Below are positions 1-7,645 of a stretch of DNA of 45,571 nt, in pieces (the stretch's first letter is position 1; every line of letters begins with the position of its first letter). Both the position numbers and the translations under genes were made by a program. The notes under the pieces were generated by a model. It was not told the DNA's origin, ran no database searches, and saw only the letters and a program-made list of their open reading frames with translations. Source of the DNA: JAEZRQ01 sp049294415 (GTDB lineage: Bacteria > Patescibacteriota > Patescibacteriia > Patescibacteriales > UBA12465); assembly GCA_049294415.1 (NCBI GenBank), contig JBAQCS010000037.1, positions 1-45,571 on the forward strand, given 5' to 3'.

Positions 1-389
1 GCGAATCCAAAGAAATTTCTTACGTTAAAGATTTCAAAATAAATATTGAAGAATATGCGGCAGCAGATGGTATAGAATATTTTATTAGCGCTGATAGTTC
101 CGATGATAAAACTTTATATGGTTTTTGCCGTTTAAGATTAAAGATGGAGAGTCCGATTGCCCCAGCGATGATTCGTGAGCTGCATGTTTACGGCGAACTG
201 ATGCCAGTTGGTGGTGGTAAAAAAACTCAACACCAGGGACTAGGAAAAATATTATTACTTGAAGCAGAGGCAATTGCTAAAAAAGCTGGAGCTAAAAAAA
301 TAGCTGTTATTTCCGGGGTGGGTGCCCGTGGTTATTACCGCAAAACTGGCTACAAGTTGAAAGATAGTTATATGATTAAGGGTATTTGA
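1..389 (+). CDS. elp3: Elp3 tRNA U34 modification enzyme, C-terminal end (partial)
   Basis: The frame is open from base 3 and the 5' part lies outside the window; about 128 residues are seen. They match the C-terminal acetyltransferase (GNAT) domain of Elp3: IRELHVYGELMPVG, then the acetyl-CoA loop region HQGLGKILLLEAE, then IAVISGVGARGYYRKTGY and a final Y-M-I-K. Known for the family: a radical-SAM domain plus this GNAT domain add a carboxymethyl-type group to U34 of tRNA anticodons. The missing upstream part should carry the radical-SAM cysteines. The stop is TGA, so TGA is not reassigned here. Identification of the family is firm; the state of the rest of the gene is unknown. Confidence 0.9.
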   Translation, partial: ESKEISYVKDFKINIEEYAAADGIEYFISADSSDDKTLYGFCRLRLKMESPIAPAMIRELHVYGELMPVGGGKKTQHQGLGKILLLEAEAIAKKAGAKKIAVISGVGARGYYRKTGYKLKDSYMIKGI

Positions 390-450
390 CATAATTAGCT
401 AATGGTAGTAAATTTATTGGAATTATTGTCGAACTTTAAAAAACTATATC

Positions 451-885
451 ATGAATAGAGATGGAAGGTTTGTTATTAAAGAACTCCAAGAAAGAACGCA
501 GACTGCTCAGAAAAATACTGAAATGGCTAAAGCCGAAGAAGCAATCGCTGCCAGAGTTCGTGAGTCTGAAAAAATAAAAAAACAGGCGAAAAAAATCTTT
601 GCCGAAGTTGTAACTGAAGAAAATCTATTTGCGGTGGCTGATAGGGGCTTTAATGATTACCCTATTTTATTCATCAGAAGTGATCGCAAGCCAGCTAAAG
701 ACAAAAAAAATGGCTATAGAGGGTTTAGTGAGTTAGCTGTTTTCTTGTTGGAAGAATTAAAGGCTAATAATTTTGAGCCGCAGATTATTTTTGTTCATAA
801 AGAGGGGCAATTCACAGGACCACATCATATGTTTATGTCTAAAGGCATTGATAAAGTGGGCTATTATTTAGGAATTAAATGGTGA
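451..885 (+). CDS. Unknown protein with N-terminal coiled coil
   Basis: A 144-residue soluble protein I do not recognise. Residues about 10-60 are rich in E, K, A and Q and look like a charged helix or coiled coil (AKAEEAIAARVRESEKIKKQ). The rest is a compact alpha/beta-looking domain with FIRSDRKP, GYRGFSELAVFLLEELK and a His-rich stretch, GPHHMFM. There is no signal peptide or membrane segment. It stands alone between elp3 and a terminator. Its leader carries GAACTTTAAAAA (431-442), a variant of the motif found before several other unknown genes in the window. No function is proposed. Confidence 0.75.
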   Translation: MNRDGRFVIKELQERTQTAQKNTEMAKAEEAIAARVRESEKIKKQAKKIFAEVVTEENLFAVADRGFNDYPILFIRSDRKPAKDKKNGYRGFSELAVFLLEELKANNFEPQIIFVHKEGQFTGPHHMFMSKGIDKVGYYLGIKW

Positions 886-894
886 AAAAAACAG

Positions 895-928
895 GAAGTC
901 AATCTCATTGGTTGACTTCTTTTATTTT
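895..928 (+). terminator. Intrinsic terminator after the unknown gene at 451
   Basis: GAAGTCAA (895-902) pairs with TTGACTTC (912-919), followed by TTTTATTTT. Its tail runs straight into the -35 box of the next promoter. Confidence 0.85.
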
Positions 929-955
929 GACAAAAGACCCTTACTAAACTATCAT
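927..955 (+). promoter_or_regulatory. Promoter of glyA
   Basis: TTGACA (927-932), 17-base spacer, TATCAT (950-955). Transcription should start near 962, giving a leader of about 15 bases with no clear Shine-Dalgarno sequence before the ATG at 977. Confidence 0.8.
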
Positions 956-976
956 AAATAGGTATCAAACAAATAT

Positions 977-2221
977 ATGAAATACGAATTTTTGCCAACT
1001 CAAGACCCTGAATTATGGGGTTTTATTCAAGAAGAAGAAGCTCGTCAGGAAACTGAAATTGAGTTAATTGCTTCAGAAAATTATGCTTCCCCAGCTGTTT
1101 TAGAAGCTATGGCTACGGCTTTAGCTAATAAATACAGTGAAGGTTATAGTGGTCATAGATATTATGGCGGAAATTACGTCATTGATAAGATAGAAAGCTT
1201 AGCCATAGCTCGGGCTAAAGAATTATTTAGCGCTGAGCATGCTAATGTTCAACCTTTATCAGGATCGCCGGCTAATGCCGCTGTTTATATGGCTTTTCTA
1301 GAGCCAGGAGACAAGGTGTTAGGATTAAGACTTGATCATGGTGGACACTTGTCCCATGGTCATAGTGTTAATTTTTCTGGCCGCTTATATAATTTTGTGC
1401 AATACGGGGTTAATCCTGAGACTGGTATTATTGATATGGATGAAGTGCGTCGTATCGCTCTAGCAGAAAAACCAAAAATGATTGTAGCTGGTTTTTCAGC
1501 TTATTCCAGGGAGATTGATTGGAAGAGATTTAAAGAGATTGCTGATGAAGTTGGCGCTTATACCTTTGCTGATATTGCTCACATCGCTGGCTTAGTAGTA
1601 GCTGGTGTGGTAAATAATCCAGTTCCTTATTTTGATGTAGTTTCTACTACCACCCATAAAACCTTACGTGGTCCTCGTGGTGCCCTCATTTTATGTAAAG
1701 AGAAATACGCTAAGCAAATTGATCGTGCCGTGTTTCCAGGTATGCAAGGTGGTCCACACGATCACATTACTGCGGCTAAGGCTGTGGCTTTTGGTGAGGC
1801 TTTAAAACCAGAATTTAAAGAATATGCTAAACAAATTATTCTTAATGCTCAGGCCCTAGCTAATTCTTTAATTAGTAAAGGTTATAAAATAGTTTCTGGC
1901 GGTACTGATAATCATTTGTTTGTCATGGATTTACATGAAAAAGGTTTAGCTGGTAAGGAAGTAGAAATTGCCCTAGAGACAATTGGTATTTCAGTATCTC
2001 GTTCCACTATTCCTAATGACCCTAATCCACCAATGAATCCATCGGGCGTTAGAATTGGTACTCCAGCTGTTACTACTCGTGGTATGAAAGAACCGGAAAT
2101 GGAAATATTGGCCGATTTAATTGACCGTGCTATTATCCATCGTACTGATTTAGAGGTTTTAGCCTCCTTAAAACAAGAAATTGAAAAATTAAGTGTATCG
2201 TTCCCGATTTATAAAAAATAA
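977..2221 (+). CDS. glyA: Serine hydroxymethyltransferase
   Basis: A 414-residue protein of normal length for the family. It interconverts serine plus tetrahydrofolate with glycine plus methylene-tetrahydrofolate, using PLP, in the cytosol. Visible signatures: ELIASENYASPAVLEA near the N-terminus, SGSPANAAVY, and the PLP-lysine motif TTTHKTLRGPRG with the lysine at residue 228; near the end, SGVRIGTPAVTTRGM. It has its own promoter and is followed 4 bases later by folD, so the two supply and oxidise one-carbon units together. The start at 977 is set by the promoter and by alignment with the family N-terminus. Nothing looks broken. Confidence 0.97.
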   Translation: MKYEFLPTQDPELWGFIQEEEARQETEIELIASENYASPAVLEAMATALANKYSEGYSGHRYYGGNYVIDKIESLAIARAKELFSAEHANVQPLSGSPANAAVYMAFLEPGDKVLGLRLDHGGHLSHGHSVNFSGRLYNFVQYGVNPETGIIDMDEVRRIALAEKPKMIVAGFSAYSREIDWKRFKEIADEVGAYTFADIAHIAGLVVAGVVNNPVPYFDVVSTTTHKTLRGPRGALILCKEKYAKQIDRAVFPGMQGGPHDHITAAKAVAFGEALKPEFKEYAKQIILNAQALANSLISKGYKIVSGGTDNHLFVMDLHEKGLAGKEVEIALETIGISVSRSTIPNDPNPPMNPSGVRIGTPAVTTRGMKEPEMEILADLIDRAIIHRTDLEVLASLKQEIEKLSVSFPIYKK

Positions 2222-2225
2222 AATC

Positions 2226-3059
2226 ATGAAATTAATTGATGGCCGCCAAATAGCCGAAACAATCAAAGACACCATTGCTCAAGAAATTTTTGAGTTAGTT
2301 AAAGATGGGGTTAACCGTCCTAGTTTAGCTATTATTTTAGTTGGCGAGCGACCAGATTCACAGCTTTATGTTTCTCTTAAGGAAAAACAAGCTAAATTAA
2401 TTGGCATTGATACTCATCGTTATGAATTTTCGGAAGACACTAGTGAAGATGAACTTATAGCTACTATTAATTTTTTAAATAATGATCCAGAGGTAGATGC
2501 TATTTTAGTTCAGTTGCCATTACCTAGTCAGATTGATACCGATAAAATCATGGGACAACTTAATCCGTTAAAAGATGCGGATGGTTTTCATCCTAATCAT
2601 CCTGATTACGTGGAATCTCCAGTTATTGCTGCAGTGGGTGCCATGCTTGATGATATTAAAATCAAACCAGCTAATTTAAGTGCTTGCGCTTTGTATAATT
2701 CAGAAGTTTTTGGTTCAGCTTTAACTAGTTACTTAACTAAATATGGTTTTAGAGAAGTAGATGGTGTAACTAGTAGTGAAATTAGAAATAACTGGCCAAC
2801 TTTGCAAAATGCTGATGTTTTAGTTAGTGCTATTGGCTTTCCTTTATTTGTTAATGAGGAAATGATTAAACATGGTTCAGTGATTATTGATATTGGTACT
2901 AATAAATTAGAAAATAAAGTAGTTGGTGATGTTAATTTTGAAAGCGTTAAGGATAAAGTTTCTTATATTTCGCCAGTACCTGGTGGTGTGGGGCCACTCA
3001 CGATAGCTTTCCTATTCAAAAATGTTTTAGAAATATATAAACATAAAAACCTTTCCTAA
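2226..3059 (+). CDS. folD: FolD-like methylene-THF dehydrogenase/cyclohydrolase, altered cofactor region
   Basis: 277 residues from the ATG at 2226; an upstream in-frame ATG at 2193 would overlap glyA and add residues the family lacks. FolD converts methylene-THF to formyl-THF with NADP. The substrate side is canonical: LVGERPDSQLYVSLKEK with Tyr48 and catalytic Lys52, VQLPLPSQID, KDADGFHP, and PGGVGPLTIAFLF near the end. The middle is not: where the family has a PCTPxG segment and then a VVGRSxxVGxP nucleotide loop, this protein has ESPVIAAVGAML and ALYNSEVFGSAL. Either cofactor use differs or one activity is lost. It follows glyA by 4 bases. Confidence 0.88.
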   Translation: MKLIDGRQIAETIKDTIAQEIFELVKDGVNRPSLAIILVGERPDSQLYVSLKEKQAKLIGIDTHRYEFSEDTSEDELIATINFLNNDPEVDAILVQLPLPSQIDTDKIMGQLNPLKDADGFHPNHPDYVESPVIAAVGAMLDDIKIKPANLSACALYNSEVFGSALTSYLTKYGFREVDGVTSSEIRNNWPTLQNADVLVSAIGFPLFVNEEMIKHGSVIIDIGTNKLENKVVGDVNFESVKDKVSYISPVPGGVGPLTIAFLFKNVLEIYKHKNLS

Positions 3060-3077
3060 TCAGAAAGGTAGTTTTTT
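3049..3077 (+). terminator. Terminator overlapping the folD stop codon
   Basis: ACCTTTC (3049-3055) pairs with GAAAGGT (3063-3069), followed by AGTTTTTT. The left arm is inside the last folD codons; recQ starts only 7 bases after the T run, so readthrough probably supplies recQ. Confidence 0.75.
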
Positions 3078-3083
3078 AAATAA

Positions 3084-4865
3084 ATGCCGCACCGAAAAAA
3101 ACAATTACAGGAGTTACTTAAAATTCATTTTGGCTATGATTCTTTTCGACCTGGGCAAGAAGAGGCTATTGATTATGTGATGGCCGGACAAAGCACAGTA
3201 GTTATTTTGCCAACTGGTGGTGGTAAATCTATGATTTATCAGTTACCAGCTTTAGTTTTAGAAGGGGTGACTTTAGTAGTTTCCCCACTGATTGCTTTGA
3301 TGAAAGATCAAGTTGATTCTTTGGATCGCGTTGGCATTCCTTCCACGTTTATTAATTCTTCTATTTCACCCCAAGAAACAGAGAATAGATTAAAAAAAAT
3401 AAAGAATGGTTATTATAAAATAGTTTATGTTGCTCCAGAACGTTTTTATAATTCAACCTTCATGGCTGATTTAAAAACCATTAAAGTTTCTTTATTTGCT
3501 ATTGATGAAGCCCATTGTATTAGTCAGTGGGGTCATGATTTTAGACCAAGTTATTTGCGGCTTAAAGAAGTGGTTAAAATAGTTGGCTCACCGACGGTTG
3601 TAGCCCTAACTGCGACAGCTACCCCAGAAGTTCGTGAAGATATTGCTAAGCAGCTTGGTTTAAAGGATCCTAAATATGTTATTTCTGGTTTTGCTAGACC
3701 TAATTTACAATTAGCTTCCGTTCAAGCTAACAATGCTAAGAAGCTAGAATACATTCTCGATACTTTAGATAACAATAATAATTTAGGTTCAGGCATTATT
3801 TATGTTGGTACTAGATCCAAAGCTGATGAAATATTAGAAAGACTATTAGAGCGCGATATTAAAGCAGTAGTTTACCATGCCGGTATGGACCCTGAGAGTC
3901 GCGATTGGGTACAGAATAGTTTTATGAAAGGCGAAGCTCAAGTAGTAGTGGCGACTAATGCTTTTGGTTTAGGAATTAATAAAAAGGATATTCGTTTTGT
4001 TATTCACTTTGATTTACCAGGCACAGTTGAGGCCTATTATCAGGAAGCGGGACGAGCTGGTCGCGACGGCAAACCTAGTTTTTGTTTATTATTTTTTTCA
4101 CCACAAGATAGATACTTACGAGAATTTTTTATTAAAGGTGATAACCCGTCACCTAATATTGTCTTAGAGATTTTTGATCTACTAGTTTCTTGGTCTAGTC
4201 GTAATGCTGAAATTGGTGAAGAAACAGTTTTATTAACCTATACGGAAATCATTCAAAATTTATCAGAAGCTGTGCCAGAAATGGCGGTGGGAACAGCACT
4301 TAAAATTTTAGAAAAAGAAGGTTATTTGTCACGTCCAAATGATAAGAGCTCTAATGCCTTTTTAAAAACTAAATTTGATTGTGAGGCTATTTTTCAGGCG
4401 GTTGGTAAAAGAGCCAAAACACAAATAGAAGTTATTTCTAAATTATTTGAGAAGTATAATTCTGAAATAATTAAAGGTTTTGAATTTAATCTAGATAATG
4501 TCGCGGCTATTATTGGTTGTAAAAAAGATTCATTATCTAGAACTATCAAAAAATTACAAGAAAAAGATTTAATTGAATATCGCCCACCTTTTCGTGGCAC
4601 AGAAATTAAAATTTTAAAACATGTATCTTCGGAAGAACTTAATTTAGACTTTAAAGCGCTAAAAGAAAAGGCTGATAGAGCTTATGAAAAATTAGATGAG
4701 ATGGAGCAATATGTTTATCAGATTGGTTGTCGCCAACAATATATTTTAAAATATTTTGGGGATCATGACGCTAAACCTTGTGGTGCTTGTGACAATTGTT
4801 TAAAATTAAAAAAGGTTAAAGACGCTGGCGGTAAAGATTATCGTTATAAAGAGTATTTAGGATAA
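3084..4865 (+). CDS. recQ: RecQ-family DNA helicase
   Basis: 593 residues, an ATP-dependent 3'-5' DNA helicase of superfamily 2 used in recombination and fork repair. Motifs in order: FGYDSFRPGQEEAI, Walker A PTGGGKS, DEAHCISQWGHDFRPSY (motif II and aromatic loop), LTATATPEV, YHAGMDPE, ATNAFGLGINKKDIRFVIHF and QEAGRAGRDG. The RecQ-Ct zinc site is visible near the C-terminus as a Cys in GCRQQYILKYF and then C-GAC-DNC. A winged-helix-like region lies between. The protein ends soon after the zinc site with no HRDC domain, shorter than E. coli RecQ. It has no promoter of its own that I can see and the next gene follows after 2 bases. Confidence 0.95.
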   Translation: MPHRKKQLQELLKIHFGYDSFRPGQEEAIDYVMAGQSTVVILPTGGGKSMIYQLPALVLEGVTLVVSPLIALMKDQVDSLDRVGIPSTFINSSISPQETENRLKKIKNGYYKIVYVAPERFYNSTFMADLKTIKVSLFAIDEAHCISQWGHDFRPSYLRLKEVVKIVGSPTVVALTATATPEVREDIAKQLGLKDPKYVISGFARPNLQLASVQANNAKKLEYILDTLDNNNNLGSGIIYVGTRSKADEILERLLERDIKAVVYHAGMDPESRDWVQNSFMKGEAQVVVATNAFGLGINKKDIRFVIHFDLPGTVEAYYQEAGRAGRDGKPSFCLLFFSPQDRYLREFFIKGDNPSPNIVLEIFDLLVSWSSRNAEIGEETVLLTYTEIIQNLSEAVPEMAVGTALKILEKEGYLSRPNDKSSNAFLKTKFDCEAIFQAVGKRAKTQIEVISKLFEKYNSEIIKGFEFNLDNVAAIIGCKKDSLSRTIKKLQEKDLIEYRPPFRGTEIKILKHVSSEELNLDFKALKEKADRAYEKLDEMEQYVYQIGCRQQYILKYFGDHDAKPCGACDNCLKLKKVKDAGGKDYRYKEYLG

Positions 4866-4867
4866 AT

Positions 4868-5548
4868 ATGAAAGAACAACAAGTAGAAAAATTACTAAAA
4901 GTTGTTAAAGATAACTATCAAGAAATTGCTGGTGATTTTGATGAGACTCGTAAAAAACCAATTTGGCCAGAACTTCTTAAGAGAGTGACTGAAGTAAAAG
5001 ATGGTAATAGCGTTTTGGATGTAGGTTGTGGCAATGGACGATTACTTGAAGCTCTTAAAGATAAAAAGATAAATTATTTAGGCATTGATAATAGTGAAAA
5101 TTTAATTGCCTTGGCTCAAAAAAATTATCCAGATAATAAATTTTTTGTTGGCAATATTTTAGACCTTGATGAATTAAAGGAAAAATATAATTTCGTAATT
5201 TCTGTGGCAGTCTTACATCATTTACCTAGCTTTAAATTACGTCAGCATGCACTCTTAGAAATGCTTAATACTACTAAAGATAACGGTTCAGTTATTTTTA
5301 GTGTGTGGCGTTTGTGGAATAATAAAAAATATCGCCCACTACTATTACAAAATATTTGGAAGAAAATAACGGGACGTTATGATTTAGAAATTGGTGATTT
5401 ATTGTTTCATTGGAAGAAAGGAAATAGTCAAAGATATTACCACGCTTTTACTAAGAGAGAATTAAGAAAACTAGTCAGGACGGCTGGTTATAAAAATTTT
5501 GAATTAATAACCGAGCAATTTAATTATTGGGTAATTATTAAAAAATAA
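4868..5548 (+). CDS. Class I SAM methyltransferase, Trm9/ALKBH8-like
   Basis: 226 residues. SAM-binding motif VLDVGCGNGRLLEAL (about residues 49-63), acidic IDNSENL, and AVLHHLPS. The N-terminal FDETRKKPIWPELLKRV and the C-terminal region with VWRLWNN, RYYHAFTKRELRKLV and AGYKNFEL resemble the Trm9/ALKBH8 tRNA-wobble-uridine methyltransferases more than generic small-molecule enzymes. Known: Trm9 methylates the cm5U34 product made via Elp3, and elp3 lies 4.5 kb upstream. The link to tRNA is inference; a generic class I methyltransferase remains possible. It follows recQ by 2 bases, so the two are cotranscribed. Confidence 0.7.
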   Translation: MKEQQVEKLLKVVKDNYQEIAGDFDETRKKPIWPELLKRVTEVKDGNSVLDVGCGNGRLLEALKDKKINYLGIDNSENLIALAQKNYPDNKFFVGNILDLDELKEKYNFVISVAVLHHLPSFKLRQHALLEMLNTTKDNGSVIFSVWRLWNNKKYRPLLLQNIWKKITGRYDLEIGDLLFHWKKGNSQRYYHAFTKRELRKLVRTAGYKNFELITEQFNYWVIIKK

Positions 5549-5557
5549 GCTCAACTC

Positions 5558-5587
5558 TTGACACCCCGAGGGGGTATAGTATATAAT
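5558..5587 (+). promoter_or_regulatory. Promoter with CsoR/CstR-type operator in the spacer
   Basis: TTGACA (5558-5563), 18-base spacer, TATAAT (5582-5587). The spacer holds ACCCC-GAG-GGGGT (5563-5575), an inverted repeat like known CsoR and CstR operators. The ATG of the regulator gene begins only 9 bases after the -10 box, so its mRNA should be leaderless or nearly so. Confidence 0.8.
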
Positions 5588-5595
5588 AGCTGTAT

Positions 5596-5826
5596 ATGAA
5601 AACACCCGAACAAAGAATTAATATTTTAATTGGACAACTGGAGTCAATTAAAATTAAATTAGGAGATAAAAAAACTGAATGTGGCGCTTTGATGATTCAG
5701 TTAAAAGCTGTTAAATCAGGCCTGTCTTCTTTAATGGAAGAGGTTTTATCCTCAGAATTTGAGTGTTGTTTAAAAAGCGGTCAAAAAGAAAAAATAAAAA
5801 ATATTTTTAAAGAAATAATTAAATAA
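5596..5826 (+). CDS. CsoR/CstR/RcnR-family transcriptional repressor
   Basis: 76 residues, all-helical, with the family core RINILIGQLESIK and MIQLKAVKSGLSSL. In copper-sensing CsoR the ligands are Cys-x24-His-x3-Cys. Here Cys29 and Cys58 match the two cysteines with the right spacing, but the His position is Glu54, and there is an extra Cys57. Loss of the His with both Cys kept is the pattern of CstR, a persulfide sensor. The gene lies directly behind an operator-like repeat in its own promoter, so autoregulation is likely. Thioredoxin follows 15 bases downstream. Family assignment is strong; the inducer (persulfide, other thiol stress, or metal) is inference. Confidence 0.88.
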   Translation: MKTPEQRINILIGQLESIKIKLGDKKTECGALMIQLKAVKSGLSSLMEEVLSSEFECCLKSGQKEKIKNIFKEIIK

Positions 5827-5841
5827 TTAAATAATAAATTT

Positions 5842-6174
5842 ATGTCACAAGCAATGGATGTAAATAACTCCAACTTCGAACAAGAAGTTTTAAAGAGTGA
5901 AATACCTGTTTTAGTAGATTTTTGGGCTCCTTGGTGTATGCCTTGCCGTATGATGGCTCCAACTTTAGACGCCTTGGCAGTTGATTTAGCTGGTAAGCTA
6001 AAAATAGTTAAGGTTAATACTGAAGAAAGCGATAACCAAGCCTTAGCTATGAAATATCAAATTCAAAGCATCCCTAATATGAAACTATTTAAGGGTGGTG
6101 AAGTAATCGGTGAGTTCATCGGCTTAAGAGATAAAGAAACTTTAAGAGCTGATGTTGACGCTTTAATTAAATAA
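5842..6174 (+). CDS. trxA: Thioredoxin with WCMPC active site
   Basis: 110 residues, standard thioredoxin length. Motifs: LVDFWAPWCMPCRMMAP with redox Cys32 and Cys35, KVNTEES, and the cis-proline loop QSIPNMKLFKGGE. The usual active site is WCGPC; here Gly33 is Met, and the usual SIPT is SIPN, which may shift redox potential or substrate choice. It is a cytosolic disulfide reductase. It shares a transcript with the CsoR/CstR-like regulator upstream, so its expression probably follows the thiol or persulfide state. No thioredoxin reductase is in the window. Confidence 0.95.
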   Translation: MSQAMDVNNSNFEQEVLKSEIPVLVDFWAPWCMPCRMMAPTLDALAVDLAGKLKIVKVNTEESDNQALAMKYQIQSIPNMKLFKGGEVIGEFIGLRDKETLRADVDALIK

Positions 6175-6186
6175 GCTTCAAATATA

Positions 6187-6222
6187 GAAAAAAGCGGGCA
6201 TTTGCATGTCCGCTTTTTATTT
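6187..6222. terminator. Bidirectional terminator between trxA and the 6228 gene
   Basis: AAAAGCGGGCA (6190-6200) pairs with TGTCCGCTTTT (6207-6217) through one G-U pair; T run on the plus strand and A run before the stem serve both converging genes. Confidence 0.85.
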
Positions 6223-6227
6223 TGGTC

Positions 6228-6854
6228 TTAGTTGTTAAGACCAGTAATACTGTCCAATATTTTTTCTGCTTTTTTAAGCTCAGATGAACTTAATTCCTTG
6301 GTGTCTTTAACTAGTTCATCGCTGAAGTCACCTGCTAACAAAAGTAATGACTTATTACTTTTGGCGTTAGCAATGATAAATTCTTCTAATCTTTTAGCCT
6401 TTTGCTGATAATCAGGTTCATCTAGCATAATGGATAGTAATACAGATTCCATTAAGAGTTTGGCCCAATGTAAAGAACTTATTCGGTTAGCAGCCGTAGA
6501 AAACAATTCCATTAATAATCTTTTTTTATGAAAATCGGAAATAGAATTTTCTAATTCATAAATAAAGTTAGCCAGTTGAGTAAAAGATGCTTCTTCAATT
6601 AAACTTTCATAATAACTTTTAATGTTTTTTCTGAAAGCCGCGATGTAAGCGATAGGAATTTGAGCAATTAATTCCGGTGTTAGTTGGTTGTTTCCAGCTA
6701 AGGCTTGAAAGAGTTTAATAATTGCCTCGTTTTCAAGAAAATTGATTTCCATTTTTCTTTTCTGTTTTAACAGAACAACAATTAAACAAAACATTGCTAA
6801 GGATAAAACGCTTAACAGTATTAAACCCCAGTTGTTAATTATTAGTTTTTCCAT
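6228..6854 (-). CDS. Unknown membrane-anchored helical protein
   Basis: 208 residues; family not recognised. One N-terminal membrane segment (about residues 9-29, LILLSVLSLAMFCLIVVLL) followed by K-Q-K-R-K, so the body is probably cytosolic and all-helical. Layout and spacing of hydrophobic blocks resemble the upstream neighbour at 6867-7508, for example LHWAKLLMESVLLSIMLDEP against IEVWGNLLTQAIIAETVAQDP, so the two may be distant paralogues. It begins 12 bases after that gene and shares its promoter. No catalytic motif is visible. Confidence 0.75.
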   Translation of the reverse strand: MEKLIINNWGLILLSVLSLAMFCLIVVLLKQKRKMEINFLENEAIIKLFQALAGNNQLTPELIAQIPIAYIAAFRKNIKSYYESLIEEASFTQLANFIYELENSISDFHKKRLLMELFSTAANRISSLHWAKLLMESVLLSIMLDEPDYQQKAKRLEEFIIANAKSNKSLLLLAGDFSDELVKDTKELSSSELKKAEKILDSITGLNN

Positions 6855-6866
6855 GGTTGTTATTTT

Positions 6867-7508
6867 TTATTCTAACTGAGAAAGTGAATTATTAATTCTT
6901 AACATGGCAATTTCAATTTTGTTTTTCCAGCCTTCATTAAAGTGGTCGGATAGAAGTATTCGTCTAATTTTTCCTTCAAATAATTGACTTAACTCCAGAC
7001 CGAGTTCTTGTTGTTCGGCTATAGTAATTACAAAGCCTATTACTTCAGCTGTTTTGTCTAAATCAGCAGGATCTTGGGCGACGGTTTCAGCTATAATAGC
7101 TTGAGTTAAAAGATTGCCCCAGACTTCGATTTTAATTTCTTCGGCTGCCTGATAGAGTAAAGACATTAAATAGTCTCGGCGATCGGAAATAACCACGGCT
7201 CTGATTTGTAAAAGATGATCACCCAGGGTAACGGCTTTTAGTTTGTTAAAACAAATGAAATAATGCTGAACAATAGTTCGTCTAATTTCTTTAATAACTT
7301 CCAGAGGCGTGATGTTAAAGATGTTAACATCGAAGGTTTCTGACTTTTGACTTTGCTCCAGCATAGCTGTTAACAAATTTGTTTTACTGGTTTCATTGTA
7401 AACAATTTTCCGGATACGTTTCACTTTAAGTTTAAAGATAGTGATAACTGCGATTTCAGCTAGAGCGAGTAATACAAAAATAATTACAATTGTTGTAGTT
7501 GTTGGCAT
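6867..7508 (-). CDS. Unknown membrane-anchored helical protein
   Basis: 213 residues; family not recognised. Membrane segment at about residues 6-27 (IVIIFVLLALAEIAVITIF) followed by K-L-K-V-K-R, then a helical cytosolic body with no cysteines-based or nucleotide motif. First gene of a two-gene minus-strand operon with the similar-looking 6228 gene. It has a clear promoter (7547-7575) and a leader with GAACCTTAAAAA (plus-strand 7519-7530), the motif shared with the genes starting at 15843 and 29628. A structural or scaffolding role at the membrane is possible but unsupported. Confidence 0.75.
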   Translation of the reverse strand: MPTTTTIVIIFVLLALAEIAVITIFKLKVKRIRKIVYNETSKTNLLTAMLEQSQKSETFDVNIFNITPLEVIKEIRRTIVQHYFICFNKLKAVTLGDHLLQIRAVVISDRRDYLMSLLYQAAEEIKIEVWGNLLTQAIIAETVAQDPADLDKTAEVIGFVITIAEQQELGLELSQLFEGKIRRILLSDHFNEGWKNKIEIAMLRINNSLSQLE

Positions 7509-7518
7509 GATTTTTTAG

Positions 7519-7530
7519 TTTTTAAGGTTC
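7519..7530 (-). repeat. Leader motif GAACCTTAAAAA, copy 1
   Basis: Read on the minus strand, GAACCTTAAAAA lies 10 bases upstream of the start codon at 7508. Exact copies lie before the genes starting at 15843 (15852-15863) and 29628 (29637-29648). Confidence 0.7.
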
Positions 7531-7546
7531 GTATTATTAACTGTTG

Positions 7547-7575
7547 ATACTAACATTAAATAAAATAAATGTCAA
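7547..7575 (-). promoter_or_regulatory. Promoter of the 7508/6854 operon
   Basis: Minus strand: TTGACA (7575-7570), 17-base spacer, TAGTAT (7552-7547). It gives a leader of about 35 bases that contains the GAACCTTAAAAA motif. Confidence 0.75.
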
Positions 7576-7598
7576 TGCTTATATAAACTAGAATATAA

Positions 7599-7628
7599 AA
7601 AAACAGGACCCGTTAAGGTCCTGTTTTT
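7599..7628. terminator. Terminator of the DsbA-like gene
   Basis: AAAAACAGGACC (7599-7610) pairs perfectly with GGTCCTGTTTTT (7617-7628) around a 6-base loop. On the minus strand it ends the 7646-8644 gene, 17 bases after its stop. Confidence 0.9.
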
Positions 7629-7645
7629 AAAGTGTCTAAGTTCGA

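Noticed and set aside
2193..2225. Longer start for folD
   Set aside because: It would overlap glyA and add residues outside the family N-terminus; ATG 2226 aligns.
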